From: Modestobacter sp. | GTDB taxonomy: Bacteria; Actinomycetota; Actinomycetes; Mycobacteriales; Geodermatophilaceae | DNA length: 5,421 nucleotides | Reading direction: 5' to 3' | NCBI GenBank assembly: GCA_025965775.1 | Contig: JAOPWG010000085.1 | Span: 1 to 5,421 of the forward strand | In this document: positions 1-5,315 of the stretch, in pieces | Layout of the letters: each line of letters starts with the position of its first letter | Numbering within the stretch: the first letter of the stretch is position 1 | The notes under the pieces: generated by a model | Told to the model about the DNA's origin: nothing | Database searches by the model: none | Seen by the model: only the letters and a program-made list of their open reading frames with translations | Translations under genes and position numbers: made by a program

Positions 1-2
1 AC

Positions 3-126
3 ACGAACCTGCTCGGCGAGCCCCCGGCCACGCGGCTGCCGGCCGACGAGGCCCCCGACGCGGCGCTGATCGCCGGTACCGACCCGGCCGAGGTGGCCGC
101 GGCGCACCCGACGTCCAGCGCGGCGT
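3..126 (+). pseudogene. Second DUF3151 N-terminal fragment, opposite strand
   Basis: Plus-strand frame 3 reads NLLGEPPATRLPADEAPDAA, then LIAGTDPAEVAAAHPTSSAA. This follows the DUF3151 N-terminal region further (about residues 7-48) than the minus-strand copy does. Family members as I recall them continue with W-A after the PTSSxA motif. Here the next codons read serine and alanine (126 onward) because the sequence turns into the reverse complement of the other copy. The fragment has no visible start, since the window begins inside it. It is not an independent gene in this state, although the frame happens to stay open antisense to fba. It may be the true continuation of the DUF3151 gene in reversed orientation. 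Confidence 0.7.
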
Positions 127-178
127 CGGCGGCCTCGTCGGCCGGCAGCAGCGTGGCCGGCGGCTCGCCCAGCAGGTT
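6..178. repeat. Imperfect inverted repeat of DUF3151 gene start
   Basis: The arms at 6-68 and 116-178 are each 63 bases and are reverse complements with 5 mismatches (58 of 63 match). In coding terms, three mismatches are synonymous and two change a residue (R/L and P/A). The 47-base spacer (69-115) belongs to the plus-strand copy. At the junction, the 13 bases at 114-126 (TCCAGCGCGGCGT) fit both copies at once: as the TSSAA codons of the plus copy, and as the antisense of the ADAALD codons of the minus copy. This is the pattern of a microhomology-mediated strand switch. Confidence 0.85.
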
Positions 179-196
179 GTGGTGGGAGTGCGTCAT
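113..196 (-). CDS. DUF3151 family protein, 5' fragment only
   Basis: The minus strand from the ATG at 196 reads MTHSHHNLLGEPPATLLPAD and then EAADAAL. This matches the conserved N-terminus of the actinobacterial DUF3151 family (NLLGxPPxTxLPxD), whose members are about 135-140 residues and of unknown function. The start lies one base after the fba stop (TGA at 200-198, ATG at 196-194), which suggests co-transcription and translational coupling. Homology ends near residue 28. Beyond that the frame stays open to the window edge, but it reads the antisense of a second, oppositely oriented copy of the same gene start, so the body of the protein (expected next: an AGTDPAEVAA-like stretch) is absent here. 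The gene is therefore either truncated by a real inversion or broken by an assembly chimera. Family call is from recalled family sequence, not a search. Confidence 0.75.
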
Positions 197-197
197 G

Positions 198-1232
198 TCA
201 GCCCGCCTGCGACTGGCCGGCCGACAGCAGGTCCTCGCAGGCGCGGACGACCCGCTCGGCCATGTTGGTCTCCGCCAGCTTCATGTACGTCCGCGGGTCG
301 TAGGCCTTCTTGTTGCCGACCTCGCCGTCGACCTTCAGCACGCCGTCGTAGTTGGTGAACATGTGGCCGGCGATCGGCCGGGTGAAGGCGTACTGGGTGT
401 CGGTGTCGACGTTCATCTTGACCACGCCGTAGGACAGTGCCTCACGGATGTCCTCCAGGTCCGAGCCGGAGCCGCCGTGGAACACCAGGTTGAACGGCTT
501 GCTGCCCGGGGAAAGGCCGAGCTCCTTCGCGACGACCTCCTGGCCGCGCCTGAGGATCTCCGGGCGCAGCTTCACGTTGCCCGGCTTGTAGACCCCGTGC
601 ACGTTGCCGAAGGTGGCGGCCAGCAGGTAGAGGCCCTTCTCGCCGAGCCCGAGAGCCTGCGCGGTGCGGATGAAGTCGCCGTCGGCGGTGTACAGCTTCT
701 CGTTGATCTCGTGCGCGACGCCGTCCTCCTCGCCGCCCACGACGCCGATCTCCACCTCCAGCACGATCTTGGCGGCGGCGCACTTCTCGATCAGTTCCTG
801 GGCGATCTTCAGGTTCTCGTCCAGGTCGATCGCCGACCCGTCCCACATGTGCGACTGGAACAGCGGCTCCTGGCCGGCGTCCACCCGGTCCTTCGAGATC
901 GCGATCAGCGGCCGGACGTAGCTGTCCAGCTTGTCCTTGGGGCAGTGGTCGGTGTGCAGCGCCACCTGGACCGGATAGCGCTCGGCGACCACGTGGGCGA
1001 ACTCGGCCAGCGCCACGGCCCCGGTCACCATGTCCTTGACCCGGGTTCCCGAGCCGAACTCCGCACCGCCGGTGGAGACCTGGATGATCCCGTCGCTGCC
1101 GGCGTCGGCGAAGCCGCGCAGGGCCGCGGTGATCGTCTCCGACGACGTGCAGTTGATGGCCGGATAGGCGAAGCCGCTCTCCTTCGCCCGGCTGATCATG
1201 TCTGCGTAGACCTCGGGGGTCGCGATGGGCAT
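198..1232 (-). CDS. fba: Class II fructose-bisphosphate aldolase
   Basis: This is a zinc-dependent cytosolic enzyme that cleaves fructose 1,6-bisphosphate to dihydroxyacetone phosphate and glyceraldehyde 3-phosphate, and condenses them in gluconeogenesis. The product is 344 residues, the same length as the Mycobacterium tuberculosis enzyme, and of the class IIA type. Visible motifs: ALHTDHCPKDKLD at 91-103, with catalytic Asp95 and zinc ligand His96; the second zinc histidine at 212 (NVHGVYKPG); the third at 252 within HGGSGS (252-257); and the phosphate/substrate loop NVDTDTQ at 274-280. The acidic stretch LEVEIGVVGGEED (158-170) contains the usual structural or metal-site glutamates. All key residues are present and the frame is uninterrupted. 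The ATG start is supported by an AGGAG seven bases upstream. The stop is one base from the DUF3151 start. The gene is probably transcribed on its own or as the tail of a minus-strand unit; 97 bp separate it from the oxidoreductase gene upstream. Confidence 0.97.
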   Translation of the reverse strand: MPIATPEVYADMISRAKESGFAYPAINCTSSETITAALRGFADAGSDGIIQVSTGGAEFGSGTRVKDMVTGAVALAEFAHVVAERYPVQVALHTDHCPKDKLDSYVRPLIAISKDRVDAGQEPLFQSHMWDGSAIDLDENLKIAQELIEKCAAAKIVLEVEIGVVGGEEDGVAHEINEKLYTADGDFIRTAQALGLGEKGLYLLAATFGNVHGVYKPGNVKLRPEILRRGQEVVAKELGLSPGSKPFNLVFHGGSGSDLEDIREALSYGVVKMNVDTDTQYAFTRPIAGHMFTNYDGVLKVDGEVGNKKAYDPRTYMKLAETNMAERVVRACEDLLSAGQSQAG

Positions 1233-1239
1233 GCGTGCA

Positions 1240-1244
1240 CTCCT
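1240..1244 (-). promoter_or_regulatory. Ribosome binding site of fba
   Basis: AGGAG on the minus strand, with a 7-base spacer to the ATG at 1232-1230. This is near-ideal Shine-Dalgarno placement and fixes the fba start. Confidence 0.8.
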
Positions 1245-1275
1245 GGCGTCGGGGTCAGCTGCTGTGCTGGGCGTC

Positions 1276-1281
1276 AGTATC
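1276..1281 (-). promoter_or_regulatory. Weak candidate -10 box upstream of fba
   Basis: The minus strand reads GATACT here, within the 97-bp gap between the oxidoreductase stop and the fba start. It matches four of six positions of TATAAT and is one of few AT-containing hexamers in this GC-rich gap. It would give a leader of roughly 35-40 bases. I see no convincing -35 element, so this is only a candidate. Confidence 0.25.
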
Positions 1282-1329
1282 GCGTCGTTGCGGCCCCCAC
1301 GGGCCGGCAGGGCGCCGCCGACCGGTCGC

Positions 1330-2685
1330 TCAGCCCTGTTCGGTTCGGCTGACCGCCCGGGCGGCGACGGCCACCGGGTCGTAGACCGGGGAGAACGGCG
1401 GGGCGTAGGACAGGTCGGAGCCGGCCAGGTCCTCGGCGGTCATCCCGGCCCAGATGGCGGTGGCCAGGACGTCGATGCGCTTGCCCGACCCCGGCCCGCC
1501 GACGACCTGCGCGCCCAGCAGCCGCCCGGAGCCGCGCTCGCTGATCAGCTTCACCGCCATGTCCTCCGCGCCGGGGAAGTACCCGGCCCGGGTGGTCGCC
1601 TCGATGGTCTCGGCGCGGTAGCCGAACCCGGCCTCCTCGGCCTGGGTGGTGCACAGCCCGGTCCGGGCGATCTCCAGGTCCCCGACCTTGGTCAACGCCG
1701 TCCCCAGGACGCCGGGGAACCGGGCCGGCCGGCCGCCGATGACCGAGCCGGCGACCCGGCCCTGCTTGTTGGCGTGGGTGCCGAGCGCGACGTGCGCGGC
1801 CTCGCCGGTGATCCGGGAGAACGTCTGCGCGCAGTCGCCGGCGGCGAAGACCTCCGGGTGGTCCCGGCAGCGCTGACTGTGGTCGACGTCGATCGCCCCG
1901 GTGGTACCCAGCGCCAGACCAGCCTCCGCGGCGAGCGTGACCTCCGGGCCCATGCCCAGCCCGAGGACGACGAGGTCGGCGTCGTAGCTGCCCTCGTCGG
2001 TGCGCACGCCGCAGGCCCGGCCGGCCGCGTCGAGCAGCACCTCGCGCACCGCCTGGTCGGTGTGCACGGCCATGCCCATCCCCCGCATGCCGGCGCAGAC
2101 CCGCTCGCCCATGTCGGCGTCCAGCAGCTGCATGGGCAGCGGATCGGCCAGCACGACCGTGACCTCCAGCCCGCGTCGCTGCAGCGCCTCGGCCATCTCC
2201 AGGCCGATGTAGCCGCCGCCGAGGACCAGGCCGCGCCGGGCACCGGCGTCGATGGCCGCCCGGACCGCCGCGCCGTCGTCGAGCCGGTGCACGCCGAACA
2301 CGCCGGGGGCGTCCAGCCCCGGGATCGGCGGGCGGCTGGGGCGCCCGCCGGTGCCGACCACCAGGTGGTCGTACCCGAACCGGGCGCCGCCCCCGGCCAC
2401 CACGTGGCCGGCGTCCAGGTCGATGCCCACGACCCGGGTGCCGGTCTGCACGGTGATCTCCCGCGCGGCGAACTCCGCGGGGGTGCGGGCGATCAGCTCG
2501 TGCCGGCCGCCGACCTGCCCGCCGACCCAGTACGGGATGCCGCAGGCGGAGTAGGAGACCTCGCCGTCCTGCTCCAGGACGACGATCTCCAGCTCCGCGG
2601 CGGGCCGCAGCCGGCGCGCCTGAGCGGCGGCGGACATGCCGGCGGCGTCGCCGCCGATGACCACGAGCCGGTGCGCGTCCGCCAT
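1330..2685 (-). CDS. CoA-disulfide reductase / NADH oxidase-like flavoprotein
   Basis: A 451-residue FAD- and NAD(P)H-dependent oxidoreductase of the pyridine nucleotide-disulfide class I fold. Domains in order: FAD Rossmann motif VVIGGDAAGMSAA (8-20); a single redox-active cysteine in SYSACGIPYWVGG (Cys48), the hallmark of the CoA-disulfide reductase, NADH oxidase and NADH peroxidase group, in place of a CxxxxC pair; the NAD(P)H-binding second Rossmann motif GLVLGGGYIGLEMAEAL (152-168); the FAD ribityl-binding motif VFAAGDCA (279-286); and a C-terminal dimerisation domain ending in SDLSYAPPFSPVYDPV (423-438), whose tyrosines resemble those at the CoA-disulfide reductase active site. There is no rhodanese fusion. 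Substrate is not decidable from sequence: CoA or related disulfide, polysulfide/persulfide, or oxygen. The ATG at 2685 has no strong ribosome binding site, so the exact start is less certain than the frame. The gene is intact and lies 97 bp upstream of fba on the same strand. Confidence 0.85.
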   Translation of the reverse strand: MADAHRLVVIGGDAAGMSAAAQARRLRPAAELEIVVLEQDGEVSYSACGIPYWVGGQVGGRHELIARTPAEFAAREITVQTGTRVVGIDLDAGHVVAGGGARFGYDHLVVGTGGRPSRPPIPGLDAPGVFGVHRLDDGAAVRAAIDAGARRGLVLGGGYIGLEMAEALQRRGLEVTVVLADPLPMQLLDADMGERVCAGMRGMGMAVHTDQAVREVLLDAAGRACGVRTDEGSYDADLVVLGLGMGPEVTLAAEAGLALGTTGAIDVDHSQRCRDHPEVFAAGDCAQTFSRITGEAAHVALGTHANKQGRVAGSVIGGRPARFPGVLGTALTKVGDLEIARTGLCTTQAEEAGFGYRAETIEATTRAGYFPGAEDMAVKLISERGSGRLLGAQVVGGPGSGKRIDVLATAIWAGMTAEDLAGSDLSYAPPFSPVYDPVAVAARAVSRTEQG

Positions 2686-2718
2686 TCGGCGAGCGTCTCA
2701 TCTCACCAGACCGACGGC

Positions 2719-2740
2719 CAGCTCCGGCCGGCCGGAGCTG
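2719..2740. repeat. Perfect 22-bp palindrome in intergenic gap
   Basis: The 11-base arm CAGCTCCGGCC (2719-2729) is followed immediately by its exact reverse complement (2730-2740). It lies 34 bp upstream of the oxidoreductase start and 38 bases downstream of the transporter pseudogene stop (minus-strand sense). It could act as a rho-independent-like terminator for the upstream gene (9-bp stem with CCGG loop, no T-tract) or as an operator for a dimeric regulator of the oxidoreductase gene. The symmetry is certain but the role is not. Confidence 0.8.
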
Positions 2741-3131
2741 CTGTCAGGCGCGGAGCGACGTGAGCACCGCCGGTGGTCTACTGCCCGTGCTTCAGGCCCG
2801 GCTCGCCGCTGCGGAACTGGATGAGCTCCGGGCTCCCGACCCGCCGGTCGTCCGGGTCGGGCCGGCGCCTGCCGACCGGCAGCACTGCCCTGTCGTACGA
2901 GTTCTCGAGCATCATGGCGCTCGCCACGTACCAGGCGACGAGGGCAGACCGACGAACAGCCAGCCGGCCACCGTCTCCGCCCAGGACACACCGGCGGTGA
3001 ACCCGATGGCGGCGAACGTGGACCCCGCCGCGAGCAGGGTGAGGACGGCGGTCAGGGCGACGCTCTCGTTCGGTATCGCGGCCACGCGGCCCAGGTGATC
3101 GCGGCCAGGACGATGAACCAGTACCCAAGGG

Positions 3132-3169
3132 CCACGAACGCCCCGGTTGGCCACGAACGCCCCGGTTGG
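3132..3169. repeat. 19-bp tandem duplication disrupting transporter frame
   Basis: CCACGAACGCCCCGGTTGG occurs at 3132-3150 and again directly at 3151-3169 with no mismatch. Nineteen is not a multiple of three, so the second copy shifts the frame. Removing one copy joins PTGAFVA directly to LGYWFIVLAAITWAA on the minus strand, which restores the expected membrane helix. It therefore looks like a slippage or recombination mutation inside a formerly intact gene. Confidence 0.9.
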
Positions 3170-3187
3170 CACGGTGGGCACGGTGGG
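3170..3187. repeat. Two 9-bp tandem units, in frame
   Basis: CACGGTGGG is repeated at 3170-3178 and 3179-3187, immediately next to the 19-bp duplication. It encodes a doubled Pro-Thr-Val on the minus strand in the loop after helix 3 and does not change frame. Adjacent repeats of two sizes suggest a local slippage-prone site. Confidence 0.8.
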
Positions 3188-3698
3188 CATGCCCAGCGCG
3201 ACCAGCAGGTACATCACGCCGTAGGCGAGCCAGAACGACCCCCACATGCCGTGCATGGCAGTGGCGAGTCCGTCCCGGGCGCGGTGTCGTCCCCCACCAG
3301 CCGGCCATGTCGGAGGCGACGATGAACGTGGCACCGGCGAAGCCGTAGAGCCCCAGGATGGAGGGGGCGGCGACCGGTTGCCGGGGTGGAGCGGCTGTGC
3401 TCCTGCCAGAAGCCGCGGTCGATGTCGGGATGTCCGTCGAGGGCATCAAGGGGTCGGTGGGTCGCGCCCCGGGTCATGACAGTGCTCCGAAGAGGAATGG
3501 GGTTGTCCGGGGTCGAGGTGACGTGCCACGCGCTCGTACTCGGACGGCTCACGGACCCTCGGGCACCGCCCCGCGGAGGTCGCGGACGCGAACGCGGTGG
3601 AACCAGGGCTCCGAGAGCACTACCTGGCTTATGCCCACTCCCAGCTCGGACGATCCAGGCCGTCACCCGGGATCCCCCGGATGGACACCGCTCATGTG

Positions 3699-3713
3699 CA
3701 GCCGATCCGGCTG
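3699..3713. other. Short hairpin, possible weak terminator
   Basis: CAGCCG, a three-base loop ATC, and CGGCTG form a perfect 6-bp stem, followed on the plus strand by TTCTCTC. It lies about 75 bases beyond the glcD-like gene stop. The stem is short and the tract after it is poor, so a terminator role is speculative. Confidence 0.3.
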
Positions 3714-3768
3714 TTCTCTCGTCCCCCAGCGCCACGTCGTTCGTCTCAGCGATTCAGGACGGCCGGTC

Positions 3769-3782
3769 CCGGTGTGCACCGG
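3769..3782 (-). terminator. Short palindrome just after glcD-like stop
   Basis: CCGGTG, TG, CACCGG form a near-perfect palindrome beginning five bases beyond the TGA (3789-3787) of the glcD-like gene. It has no T-tract and the loop is too tight for the full stem to pair, so termination here is only a possibility suggested by position. Confidence 0.25.
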
Positions 3783-3786
3783 TCCG

Positions 3787-5223
3787 TCAGGAGCCGGCGA
3801 GCGCCCCCCGGGCGCCCAGATCGGCCCGGTGCGACCGGCGGAACAACTTCCCCGGGTTGAGCAGGCCGGCCGGGTCGAGCGCGTCCTTGATCGCCTGGTG
3901 GACCGACAGCGACACCGGGCCGATCTCGCGCTCGAGCCAGTCCGCCTTGAGGGTGCCGACGCCGTGCTCCCCGGTGATCGTGCCGCCGAGGGACAGCCCC
4001 AGCTCCAGGATCGCGTCGAAGGCGGCGAAGGCCCGGGTCCGCTGGTCGTCGTCGGCACCGTCGAAGACCACCGTCGGGTGCATGTTGCCGTCCCCTGCGT
4101 GCCCCACCACGCCGATGACCAGGCCGGCGCGCGCGGCGATCGCCTCGCAGCCGTCGAGGAAGGTGGCGACCTGGGACCGCGGCACGGCGACGTCGTCGAG
4201 CAGCAGGCTGCTGCCCAGCCGCTCCAGCGCCGGCAGCGCCATCCGCCGCGCGGTCATCAGCAGGTCGCCCTCGGCCGGGTCGTCGGTGGAGTGGACGAAG
4301 ACCGCTCCCGCCTCCTCGCACAACCGTGCGAGGACGGCGATCTCCTCGGCGGCGGCCGCACCGCCGCTGTCGGACTGGGCCAGCAGGAGCGCCGCGGCGT
4401 CCCGGTCGAGGTCGGCCTTCATCAGGTCCTCGACCGCGCGGATGCACGTCCGGTCCATCACCTCGAGCATGCTCGGCACCAGGCCGCTGGTGACCACCGC
4501 CTCGACGACCTGCCCGGCCTGCGCGCTGGTCGGGAAGCTGGCAACGAGGGTGACCGGCGGGGCCGGGGCCGGTCGCAGCGCCAGCGTCGCCTCGGTGATC
4601 ACCCCGAGGGTGCCCTCGGAGCCGACGAAGAGCCGGGCCAGGTCATAGCCGGCCACGCCCTTCACCGTGCGCCGGCCGGTGCGCAGCACCCGCCCGTCGG
4701 CGAGCACGACCTCCAGGCCGAGCACGTAGTCGGTGGTGACGCCGTACTTGACGCAGCACAGCCCACCGGAGTTCACCGCCAGGTTGCCGCCGATGGTGCA
4801 CCAGTCGTAGCTGGCCGGGTCCGGGGGATAGAACAGCCCGTGCCCGCGGACGGCGTCGCGCAGGGTCTTGTTGACCACCCCGGGCTGGACGACGGCCAGC
4901 CCGTCGGCGGGTGCGACCTCCAGGACGGCGTCCATCCGGGTGAGCACCAGCGTGATGCAGCCGTCGACGGCGTTGGCCGCACCGACCAGCCCGGAGCCCG
5001 CGCCGCGCGGCACCACCGGCACCCCGTAGCGCGAGGCCACCTGCATCACCGCGACGACCTCGGCGGTGCTGCGGGGCAGAACCACCGCCGCCGGCAGGCC
5101 GGCCTCGACCAGCATCGCCTGGTCCCGGGCGTAGGCGACGGTGACGTCGGGGTCGGTGAGCACGCTGTCGGTTCCGAGGGCGTCCTGGAGTTCGCGGACC
5201 CAGGGCGCGGGAAGGGCGGTCAC
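3787..5223 (-). CDS. GlcD-type FAD-linked oxidase (glycolate/D-lactate)
   Basis: A 478-residue flavoprotein of the vanillyl-alcohol oxidase/PCMH fold, GlcD subfamily, which oxidises 2-hydroxy acids such as glycolate or D-lactate to the 2-oxo acid and passes electrons to the respiratory chain. N-terminal FAD domain: VVLPRSTAEVVAVM (47-60), the FAD-pyrophosphate loop PRGAGSGLVGAA (72-83), IGGNLAVNSGGLCCVKYG (144-161) and FVGSEGTLGVITEATL (199-214). C-terminal substrate/FAD-oxidase domain: VVGHAGDGNMHP (372-383), GEHGVGTLK (418-426) and the closing LDPAGLLNPGKLF (449-461). All characteristic motifs are present and the length is normal. No GlcE or GlcF (iron-sulfur) partner is in the window, so it may be a single-subunit dehydrogenase or have partners elsewhere. 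Glycolate and D-lactate cannot be told apart from sequence. The start is a GTG fused to a full AGGAGGTGA, an unusual arrangement discussed under the leader ORF. Confidence 0.9.
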   Translation of the reverse strand: MTALPAPWVRELQDALGTDSVLTDPDVTVAYARDQAMLVEAGLPAAVVLPRSTAEVVAVMQVASRYGVPVVPRGAGSGLVGAANAVDGCITLVLTRMDAVLEVAPADGLAVVQPGVVNKTLRDAVRGHGLFYPPDPASYDWCTIGGNLAVNSGGLCCVKYGVTTDYVLGLEVVLADGRVLRTGRRTVKGVAGYDLARLFVGSEGTLGVITEATLALRPAPAPPVTLVASFPTSAQAGQVVEAVVTSGLVPSMLEVMDRTCIRAVEDLMKADLDRDAAALLLAQSDSGGAAAAEEIAVLARLCEEAGAVFVHSTDDPAEGDLLMTARRMALPALERLGSSLLLDDVAVPRSQVATFLDGCEAIAARAGLVIGVVGHAGDGNMHPTVVFDGADDDQRTRAFAAFDAILELGLSLGGTITGEHGVGTLKADWLEREIGPVSLSVHQAIKDALDPAGLLNPGKLFRRSHRADLGARGALAGS

Positions 5224-5261
5224 CTCCTGGACGCTACGTCCTCGACGACACGCCGGGCCAT
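5220..5261 (-). CDS. Putative 13-codon leader ORF before glcD-like gene
   Basis: ATG at 5261-5259 opens MARRVVEDVASRR and stops at TGA 5222-5220. The stop overlaps the GTG start of the glcD-like gene in the sequence GTGA, the classic layout for termination-reinitiation coupling. The strong AGGAGG at 5228-5223 lies inside the last leader codons, so a ribosome finishing the leader would be held at the downstream start. It shows no run of a single amino acid that would suggest attenuation. It could be chance, since open frames are common at this GC. It could also mark a sequence error that hides a longer glcD-like N-terminus. Confidence 0.35.
   Translation of the reverse strand: MARRVVEDVASRR
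5223..5228 (-). promoter_or_regulatory. Shine-Dalgarno overlapping the GTG start
   Basis: The minus strand reads AGGAGGTGA at 5228-5220, a complete anti-16S match. Its last G of AGGAGG is also the first base of the GTG start codon, so it has no spacer to that start. No in-frame start lies at normal distance downstream; the next GTG is codon 21. Either reinitiation or a different start is used. Confidence 0.6.
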
Positions 5262-5301
5262 CGGCGGGCGCCGTCCTCAGGCCGCGCTCAGGGCCGCCAC
5301 G

Positions 5302-5307
5302 TACCGT
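5302..5307 (+). promoter_or_regulatory. Candidate -10 box for dedA
   Basis: TACCGT fits the actinobacterial TANNNT -10 pattern and ends 8 bases before the ATG at 5316. Transcription would then begin at or next to the start codon, giving a leaderless mRNA, which fits the lack of any Shine-Dalgarno there. No clear -35 is seen. Confidence 0.3.
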
Positions 5308-5315
5308 GCTCGCCG

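Larger units (their letters stand above)
2778..3446 (-). pseudogene. Acetate transporter family (GPR1/FUN34/SatP) pseudogene
   Basis: Fragments of one six-helix monocarboxylate transporter are spread over three minus-strand frames. Order: ILGLYGFAGATFIVASDMAG then WWG (to about 3291, helix 1); RARDGLATAMHGMWGSFWLA onward, then ALGMPTVPTVPTGAF (about 3285-3155); GYWFIVLAAITWAA in a second frame (about 3130-3085); AAIPNESVALTAVLTLLAAG then STFAAIGFTAGVSWAETVAG (about 3080-2955, first frame again); and finally ALVAWYVASAMMLENSYDRA then VLPVG, ending at TAG 2780-2778. The family normally carries a GG-A-Q-AG helix 2 between WWG and ARD; about 25-30 residues are missing there. A 19-bp duplication and two apparent one-base losses (near 3085-3090 and 2950) account for the other shifts. 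An ATG at 3477 has a good GGAG at 3488-3485 but is in yet another frame. The protein cannot be made intact. Family assignment rests on recalled motifs and the ordered fragments. Confidence 0.78.
3478..3786. other. Intergenic region, about 310 bp, no gene recognised
   Basis: This lies between the glcD-like gene stop and the candidate start of the transporter pseudogene. Open frames cross it on both strands, but their translations are arginine- and proline-rich and match no family I know. It should contain the original promoter of the transporter, but no convincing -35/-10 pair is visible. A GGAG at 3488-3485 (minus) lies 7 bases from the ATG at 3477. Two small hairpins are listed separately. 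I see no tRNA or mobile-element ends. Confidence 0.6.

Noticed and set aside
93..1352. Long open frame on the plus strand across the aldolase gene
   Set aside because: It is antisense to fba, which has all catalytic motifs. Its translation is low-complexity and rich in V, L, G and R, as expected of an antisense frame in GC-rich DNA. Only its first part (to about 126) has meaning, as the DUF3151 fragment.
1225..2763. 512-codon open frame on the plus strand
   Set aside because: It mirrors the flavoprotein gene on the opposite strand; the minus-strand product carries the complete FAD, NAD and cysteine motifs, while this one shows no recognisable domain.
3590..3645. Possible tRNA-like stretch with GGTTCC
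   Set aside because: I could not build an acceptor stem, anticodon arm and T-arm in consistent spacing.
3478..3735. Upstream part of a minus-strand open frame starting at 3735, as a possible small gene
   Set aside because: The translation is rich in R, P, S and G with no motif and no convincing ribosome binding site; it enters the transporter pseudogene out of frame.
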